Shown here one piece after another: positions 8,815 to 18,098 of a stretch of DNA of 64,000 nt. The notes below the pieces were generated by a model that was given only the letters and a program-made list of their open reading frames with translations, was not told where the DNA came from and did no database searches. The stretch comes from Desulfobacterales bacterium. GTDB taxonomy: Bacteria; Desulfobacterota; Desulfobacteria; Desulfobacterales; JADGBH01. The translations under genes and the position numbers were made by a program. Position 1 is the first letter of the stretch. Each line of letters starts with the position of its first letter. The stretch is taken from positions 39,505-103,504 of the forward strand of contig JADGBH010000006.1 in the NCBI GenBank assembly GCA_015231595.1, in the 5' to 3' direction.

Positions 8815-11717
8815 AAAATAAAACAACTTGCCGTTTAAATCAATTGCCAACCTTAAAAATAAATCCAAATAAATCATTATCCTTTTTCTATCAAGGCCAA
8901 ACATTTCAAGGATTATTCGGAGATACTATTGCAACAGCTCTTTATGCTAATGGGGTTCGTATTTTTTCACGTAGTATCAAATACCATCGTGTGCGCGGAC
9001 TATACAGCTTAGACACTCAAGCTGGGCAGTGTCTTATGGAAGTAGATGGTGTTCCAAATGTAAGAGCTGAAAATACATTATTACAGGATGGCATGGTAGT
9101 AGCTCCTCAAAATATAAAAGGCTCTCCTGACTGGGATTGGTTTGGTTTTTTAGGCCTATTTTCATGGGCTATGCCTGCTGGATTTTACTATCGAAATTTC
9201 CATAAACCCTATAAACTATGGCCTTTTTTTATTGATCAAATCCGCAAAATTGCCGGTATTGGTGTAATAAAACCTGATTTTAAAATGCCAGGTAAATTTG
9301 ATGAGCAATATATTAATACAGATGTATGCATAATTGGAGGCGGTCCTTCTGGCATCAATGCCGCTTTAGCTGCGGTATCCCAAGGATTAAAAGTCGTAAT
9401 ATTAGAAAGCAAACCCTGGTTAGGTGGTTTTTATGATTATAGGATTTCTCACTTTACAAAAGCACAAGAATTAGTCAAACAACTTTCTCAAAATAAGCAA
9501 GTTAGAATTTTTTGTCATACTTTTTTTAATGGTTTCTTTAATGGTAATAATATCACAGCTTTTCAAAAAGGTAATAAAACAGATTCTTTTACAGAACGTT
9601 ACATTGAAGTTAGAGCTAAAAGCATAGTCATCGCTACCGGTTGTCAAGAAAGACCTTTAATTTTTGATAATAACGACCTACCAGGTATCATGCAAATTAA
9701 CTGCGCGCATAGACTACTCCATACGTATGGTATTTTGCCTGGAGAACGAGCCGTTTTTAGTGTATCCCATGATTTAGGACTGGAATCGGCATTGGATTTG
9801 AATGCACAAGGCGTAAAAATTTTAACTATAGCGGATTCTCGTTTTGATGGCCAAAATCCTCAACTTATAGCTCAATTGGAAAAAGAAAACATACCTTTTT
9901 TACGTGGCTGGGTAGCGGCAAAAGCTATTGGTCATAAAAAAATTCGTGGAGTTAGATTAAGTTCCTTAGAAGGCGCTAAACAGCATGAATTAGATTGTGA
10001 TCTTTTAGTTGCATCAGCAGGTTTAACTCCGGCGTCGGCTTTGTATTTAGCATCGTCAGATAATCTTTATTTTGATTTTCATACTGGTTTTTACTTACCA
10101 AAAAAATTCCCTAAACTTTTGCACCCGGCTGGAAGGCTTCTTGGCTTTAACGATCCAAGCTCCATTGAAGCATCAGGGTATTTAGCTGGCCTTAAAGCCG
10201 CACAAGATTGTGGTGTAGCTAATGATAAACAATTACAAGAAGCCTTTGAAAAATTAAATACTTTACCAGGAACAATTACAGGCTCAAAATTAATACAAGC
10301 ACCACTTAAAGGTAGTCATAAATTTGTTTGCTTGGATGAAGATGTTACCGTTACTCATATTGAACAGGGATGTGATATGGGGTTTGATACTCCAGAGATA
10401 AATAAACGATTTACAGCCGCTGGCACTGGACATACTCAAGGTGCTATTCCAGGTCATAACTTACCTTTATTAATGGCTCAATATAACGCGGCACCAATTG
10501 AGAATTTTTTACCCACAAAGGTTCGTTCTCCTTTGATTCCAACTTTGTTATCTACTTATGCTGGTCGAAATCATGATATGTTCAAGATAACCCCTGTTGA
10601 TGGCTTATTACAGAAAGCTGGTGCTATTTTTCGTCGCATTGGAGTATGGAAAAGGGCTCGTTATTTTTCGGATGATTTTTCTTGTCAAAAAGAGATTGAA
10701 TCGGTAAGAAACGGAGTTGGATTAATAGATGTTTCTACACTTGGCAAGTTTAGAATTTTTGGGCCAGATGCTCAAAAAGCTCTTGATCGAATTTATGTTG
10801 GGAATATGTCCCAAATTTCGACTAAAAAAGCCAAATATTCAGCTATGTGCAATGAAGACGGTTGTTTAATAGATGATGGAGTGATCGTAAAATGTAATGA
10901 CAATGATTATTATTTTACAACTTCAACCGCACGGGCATCAGCAACAAATGAATGGTTTCGTTATCACACTCGCTATGATAACTGGGACTATCATATAGTA
11001 AATCTTACAGATACCTATGGCGCTATAAATATAGCCGGGCCAAACGCTCGAAAAGTTCTGCAAAAATTAACAGATGCTGATATTTCCAATGATGCTTTTC
11101 CATACCTCGGCTATAGAGAATTTCTTTTAAATCATAGTGTGCCTGTGCGTGTAATGCGTTTAGGTTTTGTAGGGGAGCTTTCCTATGAAATTCATATACC
11201 CGCTTCAATGATGGAATCTGTATGGGAATGGATTATTGATGCTGGCTCTGAATTTAATATTCAACCTTTTGGAGTTGAAGCCCAAAACGCACTTCGTTTA
11301 GAGAAGGGTCATATAATTATCGGTCAAGAATCTGAAATTAGAACTACGCTTCACGATTTAGGTCTTGGAGTTCTTTGGTATAAAAACAAATCAGACGCTA
11401 AAACCGTTGGCTATTTCGCATTAAAAGATACTGAACATCAAAAAGATCGATTCAAACTATGTGGTTTTGAAATTGAAGATTTAGAGCATCCTAAAGACGG
11501 GTCTATTATTGTAGAACAGAATGAAATTAAAGGTTACGTCTGTACGGCTCGTTATAGCTTTGCATTAAAAAAAGAGATCGGACTTTCTCTTGTAAAGTCA
11601 GATTTGACGATACATGGCAAGCATATCGAGATTTTTCAAGAAGGTGGAAAACGTATTTTTGCAACTGTGGTGCCGTTACCATTTTATGATCCGAAAGGTC
11701 TAAAATTGAGGAATTAA
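8811..11717 (+). CDS. soxA: Sarcosine oxidase/dehydrogenase alpha subunit
   Basis: The 968-residue alpha subunit matches the family length. Residues about 20-100 form the ferredoxin-like (Fer2_4) fold without a visible cluster-binding cysteine set. The dinucleotide-binding GGGPSG is at 176-181, followed by the NAD-linked oxidoreductase core, and residues from about 590 onward are a GcvT-like tetrahydrofolate domain (GLIDVSTLGKFRIFGPDA and the later GLGVLWYKN region). The enzyme oxidises sarcosine, or a similar N-methyl amino acid, and can hand the one-carbon unit to tetrahydrofolate. In a presumed anaerobe it would work as a dehydrogenase with another electron acceptor; that is inference. The stop lies in the target duplication of a palindromic element. 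Confidence 0.92.
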   Translation: MKNKTTCRLNQLPTLKINPNKSLSFFYQGQTFQGLFGDTIATALYANGVRIFSRSIKYHRVRGLYSLDTQAGQCLMEVDGVPNVRAENTLLQDGMVVAPQNIKGSPDWDWFGFLGLFSWAMPAGFYYRNFHKPYKLWPFFIDQIRKIAGIGVIKPDFKMPGKFDEQYINTDVCIIGGGPSGINAALAAVSQGLKVVILESKPWLGGFYDYRISHFTKAQELVKQLSQNKQVRIFCHTFFNGFFNGNNITAFQKGNKTDSFTERYIEVRAKSIVIATGCQERPLIFDNNDLPGIMQINCAHRLLHTYGILPGERAVFSVSHDLGLESALDLNAQGVKILTIADSRFDGQNPQLIAQLEKENIPFLRGWVAAKAIGHKKIRGVRLSSLEGAKQHELDCDLLVASAGLTPASALYLASSDNLYFDFHTGFYLPKKFPKLLHPAGRLLGFNDPSSIEASGYLAGLKAAQDCGVANDKQLQEAFEKLNTLPGTITGSKLIQAPLKGSHKFVCLDEDVTVTHIEQGCDMGFDTPEINKRFTAAGTGHTQGAIPGHNLPLLMAQYNAAPIENFLPTKVRSPLIPTLLSTYAGRNHDMFKITPVDGLLQKAGAIFRRIGVWKRARYFSDDFSCQKEIESVRNGVGLIDVSTLGKFRIFGPDAQKALDRIYVGNMSQISTKKAKYSAMCNEDGCLIDDGVIVKCNDNDYYFTTSTARASATNEWFRYHTRYDNWDYHIVNLTDTYGAINIAGPNARKVLQKLTDADISNDAFPYLGYREFLLNHSVPVRVMRLGFVGELSYEIHIPASMMESVWEWIIDAGSEFNIQPFGVEAQNALRLEKGHIIIGQESEIRTTLHDLGLGVLWYKNKSDAKTVGYFALKDTEHQKDRFKLCGFEIEDLEHPKDGSIIVEQNEIKGYVCTARYSFALKKEIGLSLVKSDLTIHGKHIEIFQEGGKRIFATVVPLPFYDPKGLKLRN

Positions 11718-11886
11718 GCGGCATCCTTCATAATACAGGAAAAAAATAGTTAACACTTAAAAAAAACGATATTTAAGCTGGATTCCCGCCTTCGCGGGAA
11801 TGACGGCACAACACCCACGTCATTCCCGCGAAGGCGGGAATCCAGAATTAAAAAGTGTAAACTAAAATTGAAGGATACCAATTAAG
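11712..11886. mobile_element. MITE-like palindromic element, copy B, with 7-bp target duplication
   Basis: This is the second copy of the element at 2067-2239. The element body (11719-11879) is flanked by perfect AATTAAG repeats at 11712-11718 and 11880-11886, a duplication different from that of copy A. The same 27-base perfect inverted repeat occurs at 11779-11805 and 11818-11844. The left duplication contains the soxA stop codon. It separates soxA from soxG by about 210 bases in an operon that is otherwise tightly packed. Confidence 0.85.
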
Positions 11887-11928
11887 CTTTATATTCAATT
11901 ATTAAATTAAGAAGGAAAATTAGTAGCA

Positions 11929-12552
11929 ATGAAAGATTTAATAAGACAATCGCCAATATCCTTTGAAGCAAAACCTACTAAAACATCGATAATAAACGGA
12001 TGGGAAGTTGTATTAACCTATGATGGTGAAAATCAGAAATCAGGCCCTTGTATAATTGATTTAAGCCATATCCCAAAATATGACTTACAAGACAAGAATC
12101 TTTCTAAAATTAAGATATCTGGAATAGAAATACCTGACAAAGCTGGTGAGAGTACATTACAAGACAACATGCTCATAAATCGAATGAACAATACCCAAGC
12201 TTCTATTTGGTGTTTGAACGGATTAGAGCCTAATTTTTCAAAAGAAGTTTTTTGCACAGATATAACCGATGGAAAGGCTATGTTAGCGTTGATTGGAAAA
12301 GACCTACAATGTATTTTTGAAAAAATTACACCTATTGACCTTTTTTCATCATCCAATAAATCGCCATTTTTAATTCAAGGTCAAATATTACAAGTTCCTT
12401 GCCAAATCGTTGTAATACGACAGACACAAGACCTGTCATCAGTTATTTTTACTTTCACCCGTGGATTTGGAAATAGCATGATTGAAGGTATTTTAGACGC
12501 TGGGAAAGAATGGGGGATTTATCCTGCAGGTATGGGCAACTTTTTATATTAA
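11929..12552 (+). CDS. soxG: Sarcosine oxidase/dehydrogenase gamma subunit
   Basis: The 207-residue protein is the last member of a soxB-D-A-G order and has the expected size of SoxG. Sequence conservation in this family is low. I recognise the GcvT-like half-domain from the C-terminal pattern (RGFGNSMIEGILDAGKEWG) and from gene order, not from catalytic residues. It would contact the folate domain of the alpha subunit. A GAAGGAAAA ribosome site precedes the ATG. A palindromic element now separates it from soxA, so its expression may be partly uncoupled. Confidence 0.8.
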   Translation: MKDLIRQSPISFEAKPTKTSIINGWEVVLTYDGENQKSGPCIIDLSHIPKYDLQDKNLSKIKISGIEIPDKAGESTLQDNMLINRMNNTQASIWCLNGLEPNFSKEVFCTDITDGKAMLALIGKDLQCIFEKITPIDLFSSSNKSPFLIQGQILQVPCQIVVIRQTQDLSSVIFTFTRGFGNSMIEGILDAGKEWGIYPAGMGNFLY

Positions 12553-12663
12553 AAACAACTTAAAATCAAAACATCCGATTTTGAAAGAAAAACGACTACC
12601 CTAAGTCATCTGAAAAAGGTAAGGAAATGATTTTGCTTTTAAAGTCCCTTTTTAAAACAGTGC

Positions 12664-14067
12664 TTAAACTATAATACCGTTCCCAAACATCAAGATAAAA
12701 TTAGTTCCTTCGTTTAATGAACTTTTTACTTCAACCTTTCCGCCATGGGCTTTAACAATTGCTTTAACAAAACTAAGGCCAAGCCCAAGCCCTCTTTGGG
12801 AGCGGCTTCTGTCTCCTCTATATAATCTATTCCATATTTTATCTATTTCTGAAGGAGAAATACCTATCCCTTCGTCTAAAATTGAGATTTTAACCAAATT
12901 ATCTTCTTTATAAGCTGAAACCACAATTTTTTTACCTTTACCGCTATATTTTATGGCATTATCAATTAAATTGGCAAGAACTTGTTGAATCCGAGTAATA
13001 TCCGCCATAATATATAAATCATTTAAAGGTTCTGACGTAACGATTAAAATATTTTTTTCTTCGGCAATAATTTCATAAAGTTCTATAATTTGAGTTATTG
13101 CATTCCAAACATTGATATTTGATAAATTTAAGTGCATTACTCCTGTTTCTGCTTCAGATACGTCCATAAGGGTGTTTAATATTGTAATAACCCTGTCTGA
13201 TTCTTCTATGCAATTCGCTAAAGCTTCAAAACATGCCTCAATATCATTCCTGTTTTTTAATGAGAATTCTGCAATACCTCTTAAACGAGTCATTGGCGTT
13301 CTTAAGTCATGGGCAACATTGTCAAGGGATTCGTGCATGGCTTTTATTAAGGATTCATTTTTTTTAGCCAATCGTTTAAAAATTTTTATTATGTTTTCAA
13401 ATTCCTTGTTTAGATGGGTATTGTCTAAAAATTCTCCGTCAATCATACTTTCTAATATTAAAATAAATTTTTGAAAGGCATTTTTTTTTCGATAGGTTAT
13501 GAATATTGAGATTAAAAAGCTTATCATAAAAAAGATGGCGCTTATTAAAATAAATAGATTTCTAAGCCATAGTAATTGTTTTTTATTTTCTATTAGGCTT
13601 TTTCCGATCTGTATTATTTCACCCTCTTTAAGTGCAGAGCTTTTAATCATTATTTCTGTCTGACTTTCTAATCCTAAATCAATGCTTATGGTTCCTGATT
13701 TTGGGAGTTCAATTTTTTTTAAACTATCATGGCTGAAGTTATTTAAGCCTTCTGGAATAGTTACAAACAAAATATTATTTGCATGACTCCCAATCATCAC
13801 GAAAAAAATTTCAGTAGATATTTTGGACTGTTCTGCAAATCTTTGTTTTACTCCGTTTATTCCTTTTTCAAAATACCATGCGATATAATCTTCTATTCTT
13901 GAGTCTAAAAATTTTTCTTCTTTTATTTTTAATGAAATAGATACAGTATTATAAACAAAAAGTAATAGAGCTAATAGGAATAAACCAGAAATGAAAAAGT
14001 AGAAAAAACTGTTTTTAAGGGAAAAATAAGATTTATTCTTTTTCTTTAAGAGCATACCCCATTCCAC
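12664..14067 (-). CDS. Two-component sensor histidine kinase
   Basis: The membrane kinase (463-467 residues) has a first membrane segment at about 21-45, an extracytoplasmic sensor of roughly 120 residues, a second segment at about 168-191, a HAMP-like linker, a HisKA domain with H253 in VAHDLRTPMTR, and an ATPase domain (NLIDNAIKYSG, DEGIGIS and GLGLGLSFVKAI boxes). The general layout is that of CusS/QseC-type kinases. The 5' end overlaps the response-regulator gene. Either GTG at 14067 or ATG at 14055 may start it; the latter has GGAA nearby. The signal is unknown, because the sensor domain is not one I recognise. Confidence 0.92.
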   Translation of the reverse strand: MEWGMLLKKKNKSYFSLKNSFFYFFISGLFLLALLLFVYNTVSISLKIKEEKFLDSRIEDYIAWYFEKGINGVKQRFAEQSKISTEIFFVMIGSHANNILFVTIPEGLNNFSHDSLKKIELPKSGTISIDLGLESQTEIMIKSSALKEGEIIQIGKSLIENKKQLLWLRNLFILISAIFFMISFLISIFITYRKKNAFQKFILILESMIDGEFLDNTHLNKEFENIIKIFKRLAKKNESLIKAMHESLDNVAHDLRTPMTRLRGIAEFSLKNRNDIEACFEALANCIEESDRVITILNTLMDVSEAETGVMHLNLSNINVWNAITQIIELYEIIAEEKNILIVTSEPLNDLYIMADITRIQQVLANLIDNAIKYSGKGKKIVVSAYKEDNLVKISILDEGIGISPSEIDKIWNRLYRGDRSRSQRGLGLGLSFVKAIVKAHGGKVEVKSSLNEGTNFILMFGNGIIV

Positions 14068-14710
14068 GGATGGTGTTAATCATTTTAAATTCAAAATTTT
14101 TATCAATTTTATTTCTGAGTCTGCATACTAAGACATCAACGACATTGGTTTGAGGATCAAAGCTGAAATCGTAAATTTTTTCAAGTATAGAAGTTTTTGA
14201 AAGAATTCTACCTTTATTACGAATAAGATATTCGAGCAGAGCAAATTCTTTATTATTTAACTGGATGGTCTCTCCATTACGTTTGACTTCTCTTGTAATA
14301 ACGTCCACTGTTAAATCACCTGCTGATAAAATTGTTGATTCTGGGCTACGAGAAGATCTTCTAATTAAAGCGTGGATACGAGCGAGGAGTTCTAAAAAAG
14401 AAAATGGCTTAACAAGATAATCATCTCCTCCGGCTTGAAGGCCTTTGACTCTATCGTCAACTGAACGCTTAGCGCTTAGAATTAGAACAGGAGTCAATAT
14501 TTTTTTTGCTCTTAATTTTGCTATAACTGTGATGCCGTCAATGCCTGGAAGCATTATATCAATAATTGCAGCATCATAAGATTCCATAAGACCTAAATGG
14601 AGGCCGTCTAATCCGTCATAAGCTACATCTACGGCAAAGCCTTCTTCTTTTAAGCCTTTTGATATGAAAGAGGCTATTTTTTTATCATCTTCAATAACAA
14701 GGATTTTCAT
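14033..14710 (-). CDS. OmpR/PhoB-family response regulator
   Basis: The receiver domain has D7-D8 (IEDD), the phosphorylation site D51 (AAIIDIMLPGIDG) and the conserved Lys in LVKPFSF. A winged-helix DNA-binding domain occupies about residues 125-225 (NNKEFALLEYLIRNKGRILSK and the RNKID...IRGMGY wing). I start at the ATG at 14710, preceded by AGGAAA, instead of an in-frame TTG at 14731. The protein has 225 residues, standard for the family. It is co-transcribed with, and overlaps, the kinase gene at 12664-14067. Its targets are not visible; no porin or efflux gene adjoins it. Confidence 0.93.
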   Translation of the reverse strand: MKILVIEDDKKIASFISKGLKEEGFAVDVAYDGLDGLHLGLMESYDAAIIDIMLPGIDGITVIAKLRAKKILTPVLILSAKRSVDDRVKGLQAGGDDYLVKPFSFLELLARIHALIRRSSRSPESTILSAGDLTVDVITREVKRNGETIQLNNKEFALLEYLIRNKGRILSKTSILEKIYDFSFDPQTNVVDVLVCRLRNKIDKNFEFKMINTIRGMGYALKEKE

Positions 14711-14769
14711 TATTATATTTCCTGTCGGCAATCTTAATAGATAGTAGCTATACGTCTTTTGGGAATGAT

Positions 14770-16548
14770 TTATTTTACATCTAATTTAGTTATACCATCC
14801 CAATTAATATTTCCTTTTTTTATTAAAAATTCTTGGCATCGTGCTAAATAGATTTTAGCAACATTATCCTTCGGGTTAATGGAAAGGCAATTTTGAAAAA
14901 TTTGGATTGACTTCTCAAAGTTTTGTTCTGAGTAAAGCATTAATCCTGTTTCAAAGGTTGTCAATGTTTCAGTCTTTAGTTTCCTGATTTCTGGAGGATC
15001 ACTATCAAAAACTTCAAAAATCCAGATAGCTTCAGATTTTCCCTTTACCAAAACTCTATCCAAACGTCTGATTGAATATTTTGAAGGATCTTCTAAAAAT
15101 ACAAAGGTATTTTCACTTATCAAGACTGATACCCCATATATTCGAGTTAATCCTTCTAGTCGGCTTGATAGGTTGACGGTATCACCGATGACAGTATATT
15201 CCATACGTGAGCTTGATCCAATATTGCCTGCTAATACAGAACCAGTATGAATACCTATACCTGCTTCAATGGTAGGTAGTCCTTGTTTTACAAGCTCTAT
15301 ATTTAATCCATCCATGACCTTTTTCATCCTGATTGCGGATTTAAGAGCAGCATCAGGGTGCTTTTCCAAATCGATTGGTACTCCAAAGACCGCTAAGAGA
15401 GCATCACCAATAAATTTGTTAACAAGACCATTCTCTTTAGTTATACAAAGGCTCATCTTTTCAAAAAAACGATTAAGCAAATCAACCACTTTTTCTGGTT
15501 TCATTTTCTCCGATATATTCGTAAAGCCTCGTATATCTGAAAACAGAATCGTTGCTTCTTTGTTTTCACCACCCAATTCGATATTACCTTTTAATAAATA
15601 ATCTCTTACTCTCGGATCCACCATTTTGCCAAAAGTATCTTTTATAAATTCCTTTTCCTGCAAGCTCCCAGCCATTTCATTGATGCCTTCACCAAGGCTT
15701 CCTATTTCATCATTTGAAACTATTTCTACACGGGCATAATAATTTTCTGATTTTATTTCCTTTATTGCTTTTTTCATCTGCACTAATGGGGTTTGATACG
15801 AACTTGAAATTAAAAATGTAAGAAAAGAACCAAGCAGTAACAGGCAAAATGATAATAAAAGAATTGGTAAAAGAATTCTTCCTATTTGATTGTCATTTAT
15901 TTGAGCAAAAATGATGCTAACAAAAAGAAATACAGGGAAAACGGCCACAGCAAAAAAATAAATATAAAACCGTAATTTAACGGATAAAATTATTGCTCCT
16001 TTATACCCTGTTAATCTATTATCAGGAAAAAATTGAAAAATTATTTGTTTTCTAATAATAAATTCAAGGGAATAATATATAATAACAAAACATAAACTTC
16101 CCGTCAGAAAAATATATAAAATAAAACTAATATATCCACTTATATTTAAATGAATATGGTTCAGGTGAATAACTGCTAAAAAAAAAATTAAAAAAATTAC
16201 CCAACCCAAAATTCCGATAATGCCAATCAGGAGAGGTGCATTTAACAATCTTTTTTTTGCCAAAGGGGAAGGAACTGTATTGCTTTCTATTTGATAGCAG
16301 GCTTTTAGAATGGGCAATAGATATAAAAAAATAATTATGCCAGGAATTATAAAGGAAATGGGCATTGCCATTAATTTGTAAGCTTTTTCCACTATTAAAA
16401 TTATTTGTCCCTGGTTTGCTTTAAAACATATCATTGGGTATAAAAACCATATTCCACATAGCGAGACTATCAAATTTGCTCCGAAAGATATTCCCATAAA
16501 GATTACAATTGTCCTGCCTGTTTTTATAATTTTTTTATATGGTTTCAT
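14770..16548 (-). CDS. Membrane class III adenylate cyclase with HAMP and TPR-like tail
   Basis: About six hydrophobic segments fill the first 280 residues, then a HAMP domain and a class III cyclase domain. Metal-binding aspartates lie in FSDIRGFT and FIGDALLAVFG. The Lys in NKFIGD and the Asp in EYTVIGDTVNLSSRL are the adenine-specifying pair, so ATP is the likely substrate. A TPR-like unit (LYSEQNFEKSIQIFQNCLSINPKD) follows at the end. The frame continues upstream to a TTG at 16626, but those codons run into a repeat element and have no ribosome site. I prefer the ATG at 16548, although its AAAGG is very close. The true start is uncertain. Confidence 0.88.
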   Translation of the reverse strand: MKPYKKIIKTGRTIVIFMGISFGANLIVSLCGIWFLYPMICFKANQGQIILIVEKAYKLMAMPISFIIPGIIIFLYLLPILKACYQIESNTVPSPLAKKRLLNAPLLIGIIGILGWVIFLIFFLAVIHLNHIHLNISGYISFILYIFLTGSLCFVIIYYSLEFIIRKQIIFQFFPDNRLTGYKGAIILSVKLRFYIYFFAVAVFPVFLFVSIIFAQINDNQIGRILLPILLLSFCLLLLGSFLTFLISSSYQTPLVQMKKAIKEIKSENYYARVEIVSNDEIGSLGEGINEMAGSLQEKEFIKDTFGKMVDPRVRDYLLKGNIELGGENKEATILFSDIRGFTNISEKMKPEKVVDLLNRFFEKMSLCITKENGLVNKFIGDALLAVFGVPIDLEKHPDAALKSAIRMKKVMDGLNIELVKQGLPTIEAGIGIHTGSVLAGNIGSSSRMEYTVIGDTVNLSSRLEGLTRIYGVSVLISENTFVFLEDPSKYSIRRLDRVLVKGKSEAIWIFEVFDSDPPEIRKLKTETLTTFETGLMLYSEQNFEKSIQIFQNCLSINPKDNVAKIYLARCQEFLIKKGNINWDGITKLDVK

Positions 16549-16600
16549 ACCTTTTGTACACAGCTTATACTTCTTTTCTTTGACTTTTATTTGATTAATA

Positions 16601-16832
16601 ATGGACGTGTCCCACTTTTTACACAAAGACTAATAGCATACGATGTTTGCCCCCTCTCCCTTGACGGGAGAGGGTTGGGGTGAGGGTGAACCATAATAAT
16701 CAAAGCCTTAACTTAATAGCATTCATTCCCCTCCCCCGTCAGCTTGCGTGGCGACCCATCCCGCAAGGGGATGGGATGATTTGGATATCAAGAGAAAGGA
16801 AATAATTTGTGTAAAAGGTGGGAGACCTCCAA
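16601..16832. repeat. Palindromic repeat element with about 27-bp terminal inverted repeats
   Basis: The termini 16601-16627 and 16806-16832 are reverse complements with about four mismatches (core CCCACTTTTTACACAAA at the left end). The interior has a CCCTCTCCC/GGGAGAGGG hairpin and a CCCGCAAGGGGATGGG segment very close to the interior of the element at 6949-7222, but the termini differ. It fills the space between the HDOD gene and the cyclase gene. Its left end overlaps the upstream extension of the cyclase frame. Confidence 0.78.
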
Positions 16833-16839
16833 TATTATC

Positions 16840-17706
16840 TTACTTTTGTGATGAATACCCAAGCAATTCAGATGATTGAGATATTGCTATATTGACGTCT
16901 TGAAGAATACTTTCAACATCAGAAAGAGAAAGACCTAAATCTTCCCATGCTCCATCCTTAAATACCTCATGGAAACAATTAATTCCATTGGTGTATCCTT
17001 GACTGTTACAAATACCATTAGCAATATGGACTATTTGGGAACATTTTTTTTCTGCATTTGTACCGTAAAATGGAAAATGATGATACCGAACAGCATTAAT
17101 AATTTGAGTATCAGAAAGCCACCATTTTTCGATAAAAGCAGCACCTACTTCCTGATGATCACATCCAAAATATTCGCTTTCTTGTTTTTCAAGGGTTATT
17201 TCCTTTTCCCCTGCTTTTTCCAAAAAATCACTATATTCTGAGGGAATAAGATATACAAAAACTATTATCCCAACATCATGCATCAAACCTGCTAAATATG
17301 AAATATCTTGAATTTCTCGAGGAGCCTTAACATAGCTGGCAAGAGCTTGAGTAAACATTGCAACTGAAAGACAATGCTGCCAAAATTGATAAAAATCAAT
17401 TACTTTGGATTTAGAAAATAGGCTTGTTAATTTTAAAGAATAAACGAGCTGTTTAATTTTGCTTAAACCCAATTTATTTATAGCTATTGGCAGTGTTTTT
17501 ACTTCTTGACTACCTATAGAATAAAAAGCACTGTTCGCAAGTTTAAGTATATTTCCAGCAAGAGAAACATCAAGCTCTATGATTTTAGCGATATCAGTTA
17601 TACTTGTATTAATATCCCCAATTTTTTGTTGTAATTTTAATAATATATCTGGAAATGGAGGAAGATTACCTTTTTTTTCAATTAGTGCAAATATATTCTG
17701 TTTCAT
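16840..17706 (-). CDS. HDOD-domain signalling protein
   Basis: The 288-residue protein is a stand-alone HDOD domain, related to HD phosphohydrolases but usually without a full metal site. Typical stretches are the N-terminal LPPFPDILLKL, DVSLAGNILKLANSAFYS, and GLMHDVGIIVFVYL around residues 140-155, followed by DHQEVGAAFIEKWWL. HDOD proteins commonly take part in c-di-GMP or motility control by protein contacts. The ATG overlaps the cheY stop in ATGA, so it is translationally coupled to the chemotaxis operon. A repeat element lies directly downstream. Confidence 0.9.
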   Translation of the reverse strand: MKQNIFALIEKKGNLPPFPDILLKLQQKIGDINTSITDIAKIIELDVSLAGNILKLANSAFYSIGSQEVKTLPIAINKLGLSKIKQLVYSLKLTSLFSKSKVIDFYQFWQHCLSVAMFTQALASYVKAPREIQDISYLAGLMHDVGIIVFVYLIPSEYSDFLEKAGEKEITLEKQESEYFGCDHQEVGAAFIEKWWLSDTQIINAVRYHHFPFYGTNAEKKCSQIVHIANGICNSQGYTNGINCFHEVFKDGAWEDLGLSLSDVESILQDVNIAISQSSELLGYSSQK

Positions 17707-18089
17707 AATTCCTCCAAGTTATTCAAGCCAAGCGCCTGAACTATCTTTGTAAGTAATTCTTCTCCTGAAAAAGGCTTTGTTATATACTGTTTTGCACCAG
17801 CTCTTATAGCGTCAATAACTTTTTCTTTTTGGGATATAGTAGTTAGCATAATAACAGGAATAGACCTATATCTCTTGTCCTGTTTTATCGTGTTTAAGAA
17901 TGTATAACCATCCATTTCCGGCATTTCCCAATCAAGCAGAATAAGATCAATTTTTCCATTGAACGATTCAAGAACTTTTAGAGCTTCTTTTCCGTTTTGT
18001 GCTTCAACAAAATCAACATCAAGTACATCAACCATGTTTTGTATTGTCTGACGAATAGATTTTGAATCATCAACCGAGAGAATTCTCAT
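17703..18089 (-). CDS. cheY: CheY-like single-domain response regulator
   Basis: The 128-residue protein is a lone receiver domain. The acidic pair is DD at 7-8, the phospho-acceptor D53 is in LILLDWEMPEMDG, the Thr of MLTT and the Lys of YITKPFSG complete the switch. It is encoded nine bases after cheR and just before the HDOD gene, with which it overlaps. Phosphorylated by the CheA at 23686-26739, it would bind a flagellar switch or another motility output. No flagellar genes lie in the window, so the output is not shown. Confidence 0.92.
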   Translation of the reverse strand: MRILSVDDSKSIRQTIQNMVDVLDVDFVEAQNGKEALKVLESFNGKIDLILLDWEMPEMDGYTFLNTIKQDKRYRSIPVIMLTTISQKEKVIDAIRAGAKQYITKPFSGEELLTKIVQALGLNNLEEL

Positions 18090-18098
18090 TTTATCCCC

